Assembly: GCA_003952965.2 (NCBI GenBank)
Contig: CM025850.1
Location: 8,656,141 to 8,720,140 of the forward strand
Reading direction: 5' to 3'
DNA length: 64,000 nt
From: Morella rubra
Lineage: Eukaryota > Streptophyta > Magnoliopsida > Fagales > Myricaceae
Shown: in pieces, positions 25,040 to 42,298 of the stretch
Numbering within the stretch: the first letter of the stretch is position 1
Layout of the letters: each line of letters begins with the position of its first letter
Made by a program: the position numbers and the translations under genes
The notes under the pieces: generated by a model
Seen by the model: only the letters and a program-made list of their open reading frames with translations
What the model was told of the DNA's origin: nothing
Databases searched by the model: none

Positions 25040-26130
25040 TGAAGTCCTGCTCAAGACCAGCCGTTCAACAAGTCTTGGTGATCATTGGGTTATGTTAGAG
25101 GTTTGATTGTAGTCTGCATATAGTTGTCTATACGGAGTTGGCGCTTTGATGTTTTGAGAGCCGGGAAGTTTGTTCCGAGTTCACTCCAAGTTTGATCAGA
25201 ATTACGAAAGACTGTTATAACGGTTTTTTAAAGAAGCGCCCAAGATTCAAGAAGTCTTGAAACTTCGTGAATCCTTCCCTCCGACTCCCAAAGTACAAAA
25301 GCCATTTTTCTCACAATTAGCATTCAACGTTCCTTGAGATATCTGAGAAACCTAAGCTTTGAGAGCTTTCCTCAAGATTCTTCCTGTTAATGTTTCTGTA
25401 GCTGTTTCTGTGAAACTGAGAGAACCCAACAAGATTCCTGCTTCTCCTATTTTCTCTGATTCGATCACCAAGAGAATACCCAGACTGTTTGATTCTATTG
25501 TAAGAAAGCTGATTGCACGTGAGTGTGTGGAAAGATCGGCTTGGCTGTAGAAATAGGTTTTTGGAATCAAAATCTTCAAATGGAAGAGGAGTTCCTCATT
25601 CCCTGCATGGTGTAGAGCTGGATGTCGTATTCCAGTAAGGTACAAGTTGTGTTAGACTAGCAACGGGGTGTTGGGTAGTGTATGGATCACTTGTACCAAG
25701 TTTGAAGTTTCTAGTGGATTTGCTTAAATCGGCTTACGAGCCCGGAGAGTTTTTTCTCTTGAAAGATTTCTTTCAAGTGGTTTTTCTCTTCATCATCAAT
25801 TCTGGTGTTGTTGTTTGTGATTGTGATTACTTGGAGAATTTAGTCATTGTAGTGATTGCTGTATACTCTGTTTCTTTGATTAAGAAAGATATTCTTGAGT
25901 TTATTGTAGTGTTGTTAATTTGTAATAACCTAGCCATTGATTTGATTATTCCGCATGATATACTGAGTGTGAATTTGCTGATAACTTGTGAGATTGTGCT
26001 GGCATAAGATGCAGAAGTAGTTTAAAAAGGGAATTTTTAGAACCTATTCAACCCCCCTTCTAGGTTCGGCTGCTGTATTTTGAGTCTTGAACCACCTTGT
26101 TCACCTTCTTCAGTGGCAACCACTACTGCC
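25040..26130 (+). mobile_element. Decayed Copia-like LTR retrotransposon remnant
   Basis: The end of this block reads GGAATTTTTAGAACC and then ATTCAACCCCCCTTCTAGG, a phrase typical of the end of SIRE-like Copia LTRs in plants. The preceding kilobase has the T/G-rich, open character of such LTRs but no complete ends, primer site or polyprotein. It is clearly broken and incomplete; the limits are approximate and the family call is tentative. Confidence 0.35.
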
Positions 26131-27783
26131 TTGTGTGATAGTTGTTACTATCAGTAGGCCCTTAGGCCCATTTACTATAGGTCTCCTTGCTATCGATGGG
26201 CCTTCAATCCATCGAGGTCTTGCGTCTTAATTTATGGGCTATTTCTCCTAGGCTTGTTGGCAAACCATTGGGTCTTTTTTATTGTAAGTTCTATACTGCA
26301 ATTTTTTATACTTTCAATAAAATTTGTCCTTGATAAAAAGGAAAAAGAAATTGATCCCTATTTTGAAGTTTTAAATTAATATTGATTTCATTACGACAAA
26401 GTTGTAGTTACATATAAGCACCCAATAAGCAGGAACAACAATCTATAGAACTTACTCTCACGTACGTTAGAGTTTAGAGGAAATGAGCAGTAGGAACCAA
26501 AAAGTAGTGTTGATGCGTAAGTTGAACCTTTTTGGCTGGCAAGCACCAAGTGAACGATGCATTTGAAAAACATCCGAAAAAGAAAAAATACAGAGAAAAT
26601 GCTTCCATGGTTTCGTTGCCTAGTGTTTGTCACCATTTAATCCCACTAATTAATTCAACTTTATCGTATGCCAACCCGACCGTCCTCTTCTCCAAACTCT
26701 CTCTCTCTCTAGATCTCTCTCTCGTACCATGGAGAAGAGCAGAAGTCTAAAATTGGGTAAATTGGGCATCATTATAAATTGCTAGAAATGGTGAAAGTTA
26801 AAGCGATCATGATATTTATAAAGCCCACATTACTCTCAGGATCAGTTAGCCATATCTTTCCCATCATATGTATCAATTATCTTGTGCAGACAAACAATCG
26901 ATGAAATTGAAGGAAATTTGATCTCCTTAGAGCTAATAGGGATTAAGTACCACACCAAAAAGTCAGATAGCTTTAGGTGACCATGATGAATCAAGGTAAA
27001 TCACATTAGTCGGATGCATGTTAAGATCATCATTGATGCGCCAGCTGGCTACTAAGAAGTGATCTTAGTCTTTAGCAAATCACAACATTTCGAAGCATGC
27101 AGTAGCTGAATCTTCGCAATTAATGGTATTTAGTTTTCCATCCATGAAACCTGAATTGCTTTGTGGGCTCATACGAGCTAGAAGATCTAACAAAGAGGTA
27201 ATCATGATGACCTAATTCCATATTAGCAAATTGGAAACTCGTAATTCCTATAATTAATTAAGCTTCCGTTTCTCTTCCTCAGGATGCATGCATGGTTTAA
27301 CCGATTGTTTTCATGAGTTGATTAAATTATGCGGACAACTCAACGGAACTAATTACAATATTATTATGCTGGATACATGCATGATATACAAGAGAGTTAC
27401 AAATTAGGAAAAAGGGCCATCAACACTAAATTCGAAAATGAGTTTCAGGTTATTGCAACCTGATTACATTCTGGTGATTATATATATATATTGCCTGCAG
27501 GCATGAGAGAATGCATGCTTGGTGAGGTAAATCATGGAGCTAATTGCTAAACGGTTCATATACGTACATTAGAAACAGCGCACCATTACACATGTACTTA
27601 ATTATGATCGCGCATGTATGATATACATGTGTCAAGGCATAGGTTAAGTTAGCCTTTACTAATTAGAAAAAGAAATCAACTAGGTAAAAGAACGTCCTAT
27701 ATAACCATGAATAAAATACGAAAACAGTACTTCGACGTCAATTTACTTATAATCCGTCCATGATATTTTCACCAAATTTTGAC

Positions 27784-27788
<5 letters not shown>

Positions 27789-27817
<29 letters not shown>
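27789..27817. repeat. CT microsatellite
   Basis: Perfect dinucleotide CT run of about 29 bp. Confidence 0.9.
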
Positions 27818-27820
<3 letters not shown>

Positions 27821-28181
27821 TATGTCTTCCCATTTCTTTACATAGCCTTTCTTGGATTATTATCTTTCAACGCATCTTTTAGGTCTGCAAAAACCAAATG
27901 ATGAAAACCGAAGTAGGGAAGGCGATGGGGACGTAAAACTAATTCCTGTTACAGGCCGACAATGTTCTCATTATTCTTTCTATTAGCTGTTCTGGTTTAG
28001 AGTCATGTTCCACTTGCAACTTTTGGCAGAAAATCATTCATGAGATTTGTCATGGTAATATTCGAACAGGCTTTTAAAGGGTTGGAATCGTTTTCTGGAT
28101 GAAACTGCAGGAAAAACCCATTCAGATTGTGTGAGAAACAAATAAGACTGTTTTGTTCTCTTAATTTGCTTCAATTACCAG

Positions 28182-28445
28182 CTTCAGCTGGACCAGGGGA
28201 AGAAGGGCTTCAAAAAGTGGGACGATCTTGACAATTATGCCCGCGAGATTATGCAAGATAAAACTAATAATTGTGCGGACAATCTAGAAAATCTTGCTAT
28301 TCCCAATTGGAAGTTTCTAACGAGGGAGGGGAAGTTTGAAACTAGGGTTTGCTGCTGTGATAAAGACAAAATCAATATTTCTCACTGTTGCCCTCAACGT
28401 ATAATCAGTCTCTACGTCTACGTCACGGAAGAACCATCTTCTTGA
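28182..28445 (+). other. Possible unclassified coding exon
   Basis: Open frame preceded by an acceptor-like CAATTACCAG at about 28172-28181. The translation reads LQLDQGKKGFKKWDDLDNY and continues through a cysteine-rich tail to a stop at 28443-28445. The charged start looks protein-like but I do not recognise the family, and no partner exon was found. It may be a gene fragment or chance. Confidence 0.2.
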
Positions 28446-29644
28446 GATGGAAAGGAATTCCACCGAATCCCATTATCTTTTTCATCGTATTATAGGCACA
28501 GTATTATAATAATTAGGTCATATTTTGATAATAGGAATATCATCGGTCTTGGGTGGCATAGAATTCAAAAAAATTGGGCAATTTTGATGGGTGCTTTTCT
28601 TGGGTAAAATCTGATTGTAAGTTTCCTAGATGCCAGACATAGTCTTAGTACTGGAGAAAAATAAAAGCGTCTAGTACTTTTAGCTTGCTTGCACAATTAA
28701 AGGAGGGATTAATGGACACTTAAGTTATAAGTTTGGGCTTTCATCAAATTGCATATGTTCAAAGTTATCCTACTAATGCTCTTACATATATATCTCACCA
28801 TAGTTCCTCCATGTAAGCCTATATATGCTATATATGATGTACACTGATCTAGTCATCATACCATATAGAAACAGAAAAGCCTAATGACTTTGCTTTGTTT
28901 TTTTCACAAACCCATTCTGTAATACGTACTGAAACCATCGACAAATTCATCTAGACGCGGCTTTTGTAGACCTACTTAATTAAGTTCATAGCTAGTAATT
29001 ATCAAAAAGTTGGAAACTGAAAATATGCCATATTTATAAATTTATTGGGTTCTCGTACATGTATATATATACGGTCATGATCAACTCCCATTTGAGGAAG
29101 TTATACTTTTCTTGCTCAGCTGTGTCTTCCTACGAGGAAGGTGGTAATAATATATATAGCTAGCAATATCTTAATTGAAAAAGCTGTAAGTTAACATTCT
29201 GGTCTCTGAGGATTTTCACGGAAGCTCACAGGAAGGACGTGGTGCATGTTTTTTAAGGAAATGCGTGTTGGAGAAAGTTGCAAGTCTAATGGTCGACTAC
29301 TGGGTACCTACATTAATTAATTTATAAGCACAGACTCCATAAGAATATTTTGTCAACTTAATTATGGCTCGGCCATGAACTCTCTCTTTACCTTGATCTT
29401 TTTTGTCTTCAGCGCGTGTAATTATTTGTTTAGAGCTTGACCATGGCAACGGAAAGGCCGGGGTTCGCATGCTTCTTCATTTCCCATGGGGCCAACACGT
29501 GATCAGCCAGTTAGCCATGGAAATTGAGGAACAGTAGCAATAGTTGCCCTTTCCCAATTTGGTAAACTCAATAAGACAAACGAGAGAGCTAGCTTGGCAG
29601 ACAGTAGAAACTGGTCCAGCACTATAGTAGATGTGGTAGTTAAC

Positions 29645-29990
29645 AGTCACAATATGACATCAGCCTTTCCTAATGTTGCTCCTGGCCGTCTCATTGAAGA
29701 CAGGGCAAATAGGTGTACCGTCAACCCTGCAGCAAAAACAGATATTTGAAATCAGAGATATATATGCCACCACTAAGAATTAATTAGCTCTTAGTATTGG
29801 AGCCATTTATGATCTCTATCATCTATCTGCTCCCAATATATTTCAGAGATCTATTGTGCAGAAAAAAGGAACTCCTATTTTAACTGCGATTGTTATCTGA
29901 TGAAAGATGTGAAGTCTTGTGTATTTATAGGGAGAAAAGAGAAAAAGGAAGAAAATTTAGAACACATACCAAGGAACTCTTGCAAGTGTA
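29645..29990 (-). other. Possible terminal exons of an unidentified minus-strand gene
   Basis: On the minus strand, TTTTTGCTGCAG at about 29728-29740 looks like a splice acceptor. It is followed by a short frame reading VDGTPICPVFNETARSNIRKG and a stop. About 240 bases upstream on the same strand, CTTG followed by GTATGTG near 29969 could be the donor. No family is recognised and the phase of the join is untested, so this could equally be a spliced non-coding RNA. Confidence 0.2.
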
Positions 29991-30502
29991 GTGGAACTAT
30001 GAAGACCATTTATGTATAATTTAATCATAGCTGTTAACCTAGAATGCATGAGCCTGTCTTCAATGAGAATAATGCCCCTGCTATATTAATTCTGAAGTGA
30101 TTTCTTTAATAACAGATTTACTGATGAGTCATTTGTTGAATTATTTGTTAAACTAATATTATATGAAACGTGGCTTCTGAGTTTTACGTGGTCCAAAGTA
30201 AATGACGTAGCTATATCCCGAGATTGCCAGCTTCCAGCCACAGTAAATTTATTTCGTTTTTCTAGGCCATAGCAGATTTAATTGAAATTTGAAAGCTCAA
30301 AGAGGCATGCAAGACAGGTTTTTTCCTGTAATATTGGCCAAAAAGATGGGCGATCTAGGAAGGACGGTGTTCTATATATATTGTAGGGTTGATCTGCAGA
30401 ACAAGCTTCATGCCAACTTCAACTCCAGCGAGCAAAGGAACAGAGAAATTCTGAACTCTTTGTATTTCTTGGATTTCTTCCTCTCTTGATCAACTCTTAT
30501 TC

Positions 30503-30543
30503 CCTCCCTCCCTCCGGCCTCTCTCTCTCCCCCCCTCTCTCTC
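30503..30543 (+). repeat. CT-rich tract in the presumed 5' UTR of the MADS-box gene
   Basis: Pyrimidine-rich run (CCCTCC, CTCTCTCT, CCCCCCTCTC) about 200 bp before the start codon. CT-rich tracts are common around plant transcription starts and 5' leaders. Confidence 0.6.
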
Positions 30544-30735
30544 ATGTAGCATGTCCCAATCAGCTACTTTTCTAGAAACAGCAACCTATATGCTTTCTCT
30601 TTCTAGTGGTATTTAGAGCTAATTGTTGGGTTACTTATATTTCTGCAAACCAGGAATTTCACCAAAAGCGCAGAGTACCCATTTTTTCTGCTTTCCCTAA
30701 CAAGAAGAGAAGTAAAATAAGAACACTCTTGGAAA

Positions 30736-32764
30736 ATGGGAAGGAGAAGGATGTCAATCTCAAGGATAGAGAACCGAACCACAAGGCAAGTCACCTTTGC
30801 GAAACGCCGAGCAGGGCTGTTGAAGAAAACCCACGAACTCTCTGTGCTTTGTGACGCCCCGATTGCGCTCATCATTTTCTCAAGCAATGGGAAGTTGTTC
30901 GAGTACTGCAGTGAGACATCTAGGTATCTCTATATTTCTTGCTTCATGGTTCATTTCCAAGTGATCAGTACTTTATCTTTCTTGCTTCAAGTCTTGCTTT
31001 GCTGATTAATGTCCTTTTTTCTGGTTTTTGTCTTTCTTAGCTTGTATCTCAAGGGATGGTGTAGGTTTGTTAGTCTTAGAAATGGGTTTTCTCGTATTTC
31101 CCTTTGTAAGACTATGAATTTCATTCTCCATCATGTTCAAAAACGACTTCCAGTACATGGTTAATTTGTTAGAAGTTCTAGTTTTCGTCTCTTTAATTGT
31201 TTTACCTAGACTAGGTTTTTGGTTATGAGTAGGTTTTCCTCATTGGAGGTTATCAATGGTCTGGATTTGGGTCTCTTTCTTTCTCTCTCTCTCTCCGCAG
31301 TGGGGGCATTAGTATTATGCCATAACTACTTTGTCAGTTTTAGCTCCATCAATAGCGTCATCAGGATTCTTATTTGACCGACTTGATCAATACGTTGATC
31401 CGCGCGCTGTACTGTTCCTTGCGTCGGTACTGCAGCTACCATGCATTACGGTCTGCGTTTAATTTTTCCGGATCAAGGCGGCTTCATGGCGATTATCTTT
31501 CTCGTTTTCAGTCTCCGATATCTATACCCTCCCGGCTCCCTCTACTACAATTGATTGAACTGTTCTTTCTTCTGTCTCTTTTTTTGACTAGGAATCTTGT
31601 TGTTTTATGAGATTGTCTGATTTCTTTGTTCCACGGGTCATAAAATTATAGAGGGAGCTACACCTTTTTTTTGTTCTAAGCAAATATTCATTAACTTGTA
31701 AAACTCACGCGATTGCATCGAGGGGGTTCATGGTAAGAGTCCACAGCAGTTACATAGAGAGGGATCCTATCTGAATTCTAAATCAATTGGGCCAAATTGT
31801 CTCTGGTGCACAACCCATCCCGCCAAGCCGTGAGCCATCTGATTCTGCCTCCTTGGCACCCATTGAAAACTCCAATGTTCATACTTCCCCCAGTGTTTAT
31901 TTGTAATTGGTTTTGTGAGCCATAAACTATTGCCAAATCCATATCGTCAGGTGGCTGGTTTGCCAAATCCATATGGTTTTGTTCGGGCAGCCATCAATGT
32001 ACGTCCAGATTATCTCTTTTCCAGTGTCTATCATTTTGAGAAACAGTTTTTGCGCACTCGAAATCGTTTGGAATCCTTAATTTGGAGAGAGATCTCATTA
32101 TGCATTCTTCTTGATTATTCTTATTCTCCACTCTATCAACTTGCAAAAGCATAATCTCTTCTATATTGCTGCAGCATGGAGCAAATGATAAGTAGGTATC
32201 ATATTGCAACAGGGACTCGTCCAGAAAACAATGACCAGCTGGTACAGTCCACCTATTAATGCATGTACTGTGTACAGTACTTAGATGTAAAATATGGCTA
32301 AACAAGGTTGAGTTTAACGCTTGTCTTAATTTCCTGTTTGCAGGAACATATGCATGGTGAGTTGAGAAGGATACAAACAGAAACCCTGAATCTTCAATTG
32401 AGTTTGCAACGCTACACTGGTGAGGACTTGAGTTCTGTAAAATTTGAGGATTTAGAAGGACTTGAGCAACAGCTGGAATACTCTGTCAACAAGGTTCGAG
32501 CTAGGAAGGTACGTAGTGGCCTTTTACACTGTCAGATATTCTTTCTTTCCAGGCCTTCCACTTGTGCTTTAGAATTTTCTGTAGTTGTTATAGCCTCCAT
32601 TTCTTGGCTGCATGTGTCATAAACCATTAGTTGTAAGTTTGAAAAGTGTAGCTAGCTAAAATTAATTTTGGTTTGTGCGTGATCCGGTATATTTACACAG
32701 TTTGAGCTCTTAGAACAGCAGGTGGATAATCTTCGAAGGAAGGTAAATACGCTGAAATCTTTTC

Positions 32765-32800
<36 letters not shown>

Positions 32801-33268
32801 AACACGTATCGCATTCTCTTTAATTTTATATCAAATTAAGCACTGATCATTCTCCTGCTTCTTGTCCTCGTTTAGGAGAAACTGTTGCAAGATGAAAATG
32901 AACAAATATACCATCTGGTGAGTAGTACAAGGGTCAAATGAGCTTTTTGGAAGTCCATGCATACCACGTCTGAGTAGCATCCAGTAACCTTGGGACATCT
33001 AACATTGGTGAGATCGTTTGTATGTCACAATTAATTATAGATCAAGGCGAATCAGACAGCACTGGAGCATCAACAAGCTGTGGCTATGGTACCAAAGACC
33101 GAGGAACACAGACATGTTCTGGAACAATTCCCGTTCACCGGGGAAGAGCAACCTAGTAGTGTGCTTCAGCTGGCAACCTTGCCTCCACTTTTTAACCCAT
33201 ATCGTCTCCAGCCTTCTCAGCCCAACCTTCAAGATTTCAGTCTAGATCAGCACCCCAAATATGGTTAG
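30736..33268 (+). CDS. B-sister MIKC-type MADS-box transcription factor (TT16/GOA group)
   Basis: DNA-binding regulator of the B-sister clade, whose members act in ovule and seed-coat development. Exons: 30736-30923, 32175-32241, 32344-32508, 32701-32742, 32876-32917, 33041-33268; junctions are GT-AG and phases agree, giving 243 residues. The MADS domain is residues 1-60 ([44 protein letters not shown]). The I region follows, then a K domain at about 86-170 with [17 protein letters not shown] and [19 protein letters not shown]. The C-terminus contains [10 protein letters not shown] and QPSQPNLQ, motifs diagnostic of B-sister proteins. Canonical exons 3 and 4 appear fused (165 nt in one exon) while exons 5 and 6 keep the standard 42 nt each. 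I cannot decide between the TT16-like and GOA-like branches. The gene looks intact. Confidence 0.9.
32767..32797. repeat. CT microsatellite in a MADS-box intron
   Basis: Perfect CT run of about 31 bp in the intron between the two 42-nt exons. Confidence 0.9.
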
Positions 33269-34325
33269 TGCTCGTTATAGCAAACTAATTATTATTGTTT
33301 TTGAGTAATTAAGTGAATATATATATATATATCTAATTGATCATCATTGCAAAACTTTTCATTTGCACCCTTTTGCAGTTTGACGATGACTGACTAGCTA
33401 GCTGTATGAAGGGCTTTGGTTTCAGGAAGGAGGATATATATCGCAATTCCTTTACTTTCTATCAAGATATCTAGATGTATTTCCTAATTTCAATGGACTT
33501 ATATATATGTATAAAATTAAAGATCAAACCGGTGTTTCTTAATTAATTTGTTCATGTGCGCTTCATAATGGGTAATTTTCTTCATATGTCTTCGTTGATT
33601 TGAAATAGTGGGGCAAAAATTATATAAATGCTCTCTACCCAGTGATCGATCTTCTTGATCAGATTGCCACTCATGGAATTAGTTTTAAAATCAGACTGCT
33701 CCAGCAAGGATATTGCATGCATATGATGTACACAAGAAAATCAACCTCTACTAAACTTTTCCGTGTATGTTTGGACAGGGCTGAAGCTAGAAAATTAACT
33801 TTTAACTGGGCTTATTTCAAAAATATCTGATTCAGGGGCCAAAATTAAAAACATAAAAAAATTGTCAAATAAACAAAAAAAAAATACGGATTTTTTAATA
33901 TATATTTTTGGATTTATTGCCAATATTTTTTTTTTTATATTTGTAAACAAAAGCTAGTTTTGTTTGGTTATTTAGAAAAAAATATATTAATTAGATTCAT
34001 TTTGGGCCTAGTACCAACCTATGAAATGTCACCAAGGGCTCTCGAGAGTCCAGAAGTCTAATCACAAACCCAACGACCGGGCAAGGAATAACAATCGGAG
34101 TGTTTTGTACTATCACCAAAATATCCCTGAGAAATGCTATATTGACAATAGACGATGCCTTTACTCTCTCTATCCCACTCTCTCAACGTTCAACGGCATT
34201 TTTTTCCCTCAACGGCTCGACCTCAGTGCCCGAAATCCGAACCCTAATATTTCTCGGATTTTCTTTGAAGATATTACATATTCGGAAATAAATAAAAAAT
34301 TTTAAAACAAAAAAATAAAATAAAA
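33269..34325. other. Intergenic between the MADS-box and CDKD genes
   Basis: Holds the MADS-box 3' UTR, A/T-rich sequence near 33840-33990, and the CDKD promoter and leader. TTGAC- and TCTC-containing leader sequence precedes the CDKD start. No further gene is seen. Confidence 0.5.
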
Positions 34326-39027
<4,702 letters not shown>

Positions 39028-41955
39028 GAACCTTCTACGGCGAGTATACACAAAATTCTGATTTGATGATTGTCAAACTGATTTATCATTCCAGGGCCAA
39101 CATTTATGAGGTATGCAGTTAATTTTCCAACATTGTTAGTCTCAGTCTCCTTTCCTTTATCTGCTTGCAAGCCCATAATTTCTGTATAAAGTTCATGAGA
39201 GGGAAGCATTTACTGTTGAATCTGAGGATCCTCAGCTTTTGTAGGATTGGAGATTTGGGGTCAAAAATAATTGTTAAAAGGAGACAAAGAAGATGGCATG
39301 AACTCCCTTTCCCCTTTGAAGAGAATCTGTATTATAGTCAATGGAAGACCAACAAATTTTGAAGGAATTCTTTCTTATATGTTGTTCTCAAATATAGCTG
39401 TTGCTTGAAAAGAGTAGTAGATTGTGTTGCGGTTGTGGAGAACCAACACTAACTTGATTATACTTTTTGTATTTCATTGGATGAGGAAAGTTATGTAGCC
39501 AAATTTTCGGTTAATTGTTCCCTGAACAGGTTTTGTGAGACCCTGTGGGAATATTTCCCATGAGAAGGTGTTTCTTTTCGTCGTATTACTTGGAAAATGT
39601 GGGTTCATATAATGCTGAGTGGTAGAGCTGTGCCCTTAAAACTCACTGATGTGTTTCAGTCAGTTTGGTTGGGATTGAGACTGGCCGGTAAGTTGGGTGG
39701 GGAATGGCAAATCCCTGAGAAAAGATTGAGACATGAGAGGTGGTATGTTTAGTTGGGGGAAATAAGAGAGAGGATTTAAATATCCAAACACTTCAAATCC
39801 TTCTTTTTTTTCATCAAACAAAAAAACGATTTGAGCTATGAGATTTAGCTTTCATGAAGGAAAGCTGAGCTTTCCCATTCTTCAAAACATACGATTTTAA
39901 TGCATGGGGCATGGTTATCAGTCAGTGACTTAACCAAAAGCATAATTCTATGACGGGTATATAGTCTTTAATCAAATCATATTGGAAGATGGTGAATTAA
40001 CTATGTAGCTTGGAATCAAAGAGTGCGCTCGAAAAAAGGGTGAGTTAAATTTACTGTAACAATAGCTTTGTGATGAGTCCAAATTCAACCTTGCTCAAAA
40101 CAATGTTTTGATGAAGCCAATGGTTGAGCTTCTAGTGCTTGGCATGTTTATTTAGGTAAAACATCATAGTTTGTCTGGATACCACATAAGATACTATCTA
40201 CTTGAGTCGGTCTTTAGTATAGATATTTGAGCACGAATACCAAACTCACGTTTAGAGGCTTTGTGACTGACTCGTGCCGAGCACGGTCACAGAATCGGAG
40301 GCGTAGTAACAATAACATCTCATCCACAGGCCCCAGCAATCAAGACAAATAAAGTAACGAGGTTGAATTCCCCTGATTGACATTCATTCAATAACCAAAT
40401 TTAAAGTAATTAGAGTCCGATAACACTCATGGAATTTTATTGTATCACTTAATGCTGCCAAGCAATTAAGAAGACAGTATTCACTGAACAATATGCATGT
40501 TGCAGATATCAAAACTGAAGACCAGTCGGCATGTCATGTCTCCCACTCAACAATAGGGAACCTGCCGAGGGAAGAAACAAAAACTATTGAGCACAAATCA
40601 AATCAAAACAACTAAACAGGAGCAAAAGCACAGTAACAGATGAGAACATTATAATAAAAACCATGAAAAACAAGCTAGTTGGCTATTTGATAATAATGAC
40701 TCATGTAGGAATATCTTTAGGTTTTACCCACGTTTTATTTGTTCAATAAGCATGGAAAAATCCATTAATTGAACAGATTCTCTTTTATAATGAAGTCTAG
40801 CATGAAAGGGACAAATATAGCGAAAAATATATCACATTCCAGTCATAATTCATCCCACACGAAATACTGAAACATAAAATCAGTATACAAGCCCATTCTT
40901 GAAGCAGCAGACAACCCGAAATGCTGAACAACTAAGACTCTTCTTTCTTACGAAGTAAATCACCTAAGCTCAGATTGTATTTTCCAGCTCATTTACTAAA
41001 AGTGAGCCAAGCCCAAGCCCTAGGATTTCTCAACAACAAGGCAAATATTACTACTTTCATATATTATAAACCCCGAAGAACTTTATTAGCAAATTTTCTG
41101 CCAAATGAACATGAAGATGTTCTCAGCTAAATATAATAGGAGGCTTAATAGAATCCTAATGCAAGTGCCAAGTAGTGAACATCATCAGAGTATTACCAAT
41201 ACTTACAGCAAAGTTCCTCACATTGCCTTCACTCACAAGATATTTTCTTTCCTAATAAAAGACAGCTTTCCCTTTCTTTTGACGTAATCAGACTACCATT
41301 CTCATCTTCTGATTCCATATATTGGGGGAGGGGTGTCAAAAGAAGCACAGCGTAACACCTTGGAAACATTACTTACTACCATGATCAAAAACTTGTGAAC
41401 AAAAAGAACAAAATTTGACAAGGAAGCCTGCAGGATTCTCCCTCTAGAAACTAGGGATGAGCAAAAGTAAACATATAAAAACCCAATGAAAGAAAATAAA
41501 ACTATCAAAGATTACATCTGAGGACATGCACTCATGAATATAGTTACCCTATCAATGCTATCCAACAACTCAAAGCAACCAACCATTCGAATCTCTTTAA
41601 GACCATTTCTAAAGATTGATATAGACAAAAAAACTGAACAATTCCACTATAAACAATCTTCAAATAAAATTGAGTCAAGGGAAAATGGATATGATAACAC
41701 AATACAAAACCATTAAAATACCCAAATCAATCAGACACCTATACATCGCTGACTGAAATAGAACTCATCAATTGGATCATTTGAACAACAAGACAATAAT
41801 TGCCAATGTAAACATATGCACGCATCAGATACTGTCACCTTAGTCAACCCACGCAAATTAAACAAGGACCAGAAAACCCACAATCAAATGAAAAAAACCA
41901 AAAAAGAAAACTGCATCAATAAAAAATTCAAACTATCTATGAGGAAACAAAATTA
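39028..41955. other. Intergenic, no coding gene recognised
   Basis: Includes the 3' UTR of the CDKD gene. On the minus strand, TTCTTCCCTCGGCAG ending at about 40561 resembles a splice acceptor and, with CAG/GTGTGTG near 42006, could delimit a 3' UTR intron of the small gene at 42029-42298. Otherwise only short meaningless frames are seen. Confidence 0.4.
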
Positions 41956-42007
41956 CGACTCCTAATTTGAGCACACACCTGCGACTCCTAATTTGAGCAC
42001 ACACCTG
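41956..42007. repeat. Tandem repeat, 26 bp x 2
   Basis: The unit CGACTCCTAATTTGAGCAC plus ACACCTG occurs twice head to tail, just 3' of the small ATP-synthase-like gene. Related sequence (TTTGAGCACACGCCTGC) occurs once beside the truncated paralogue at about 44103-44119. Confidence 0.85.
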
Positions 42008-42028
42008 CAACAACCACACGACCGATCA

Positions 42029-42298
42029 TCAGTGGCCATGCTCCTTGGCATGCTGCTGGTGCTCAAGGTGGCGGCGTTCCTCAGGGAGTGCAACTAGATA
42101 GGAGAAGATCATCCCACCAAAGCAGACATGCAAGAGTGGCTCAACGGAGTCGGTTTCGATGTACTTAGCATGGTAGCCATCCAGCCCTCTCTGTATTGTA
42201 CTCTTCACATAGTTAACGGAAAGCATTGGCTTCACATAGTTGGGCAGTTCCTTCACCTTCAGACCCCTGATCTCATTGTAGAAGTTCCTCAACGCCAT
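42029..42298 (-). CDS. Plant mitochondrial ATP synthase subunit f-like protein (ATP17-like, 'fiber protein Fb15' family)
   Basis: Small protein of 89 residues beginning MALRNFYNEIRGLKVKELP and containing HVCFGGMIFSYLVALPEERR, one hydrophobic segment, and a histidine-rich tail ending KEHGH. It matches the small plant family known from cotton as fiber protein Fb15 and from Arabidopsis as the ATP17-like protein (At4g30010), reported with the mitochondrial F1Fo-ATP synthase; the subunit f role is by homology. The coding region is one exon. An acceptor (TGCATAGCAG) abuts the ATG, and a donor (CCAAGTAAGTCT on the minus strand near 42880) marks a 5' UTR exon, so the leader is split by an intron of about 0.58 kb. 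A truncated paralogue with the same structure lies at 44120-44308. Confidence 0.75.
   Translation of the reverse strand: MALRNFYNEIRGLKVKELPNYVKPMLSVNYVKSTIQRGLDGYHAKYIETDSVEPLLHVCFGGMIFSYLVALPEERRHLEHQQHAKEHGH

Larger units (their letters stand above)
26131..30502. other. Long intergenic stretch, no gene established
   Basis: No protein could be assigned. Points of note: a CT microsatellite (27789-27817), a plus-strand open frame at about 28160-28445, and possible minus-strand exons near 29645-29990 (listed separately). A GC-balanced area at 29200-29720 could hold a non-coding transcript. The last kilobase is probably the promoter region of the MADS-box gene. Confidence 0.4.

Noticed and set aside
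25678-26007. 109-codon hydrophobic plus-strand frame as a membrane protein gene
   Set aside because: Lies in the T-rich body of a Copia-like LTR remnant; hydrophobicity reflects base composition.
27781-32800. CT runs as CRISPR-like or functional arrays
   Set aside because: Plain dinucleotide microsatellites without spacers; a CRISPR array is not expected in a plant nuclear genome.
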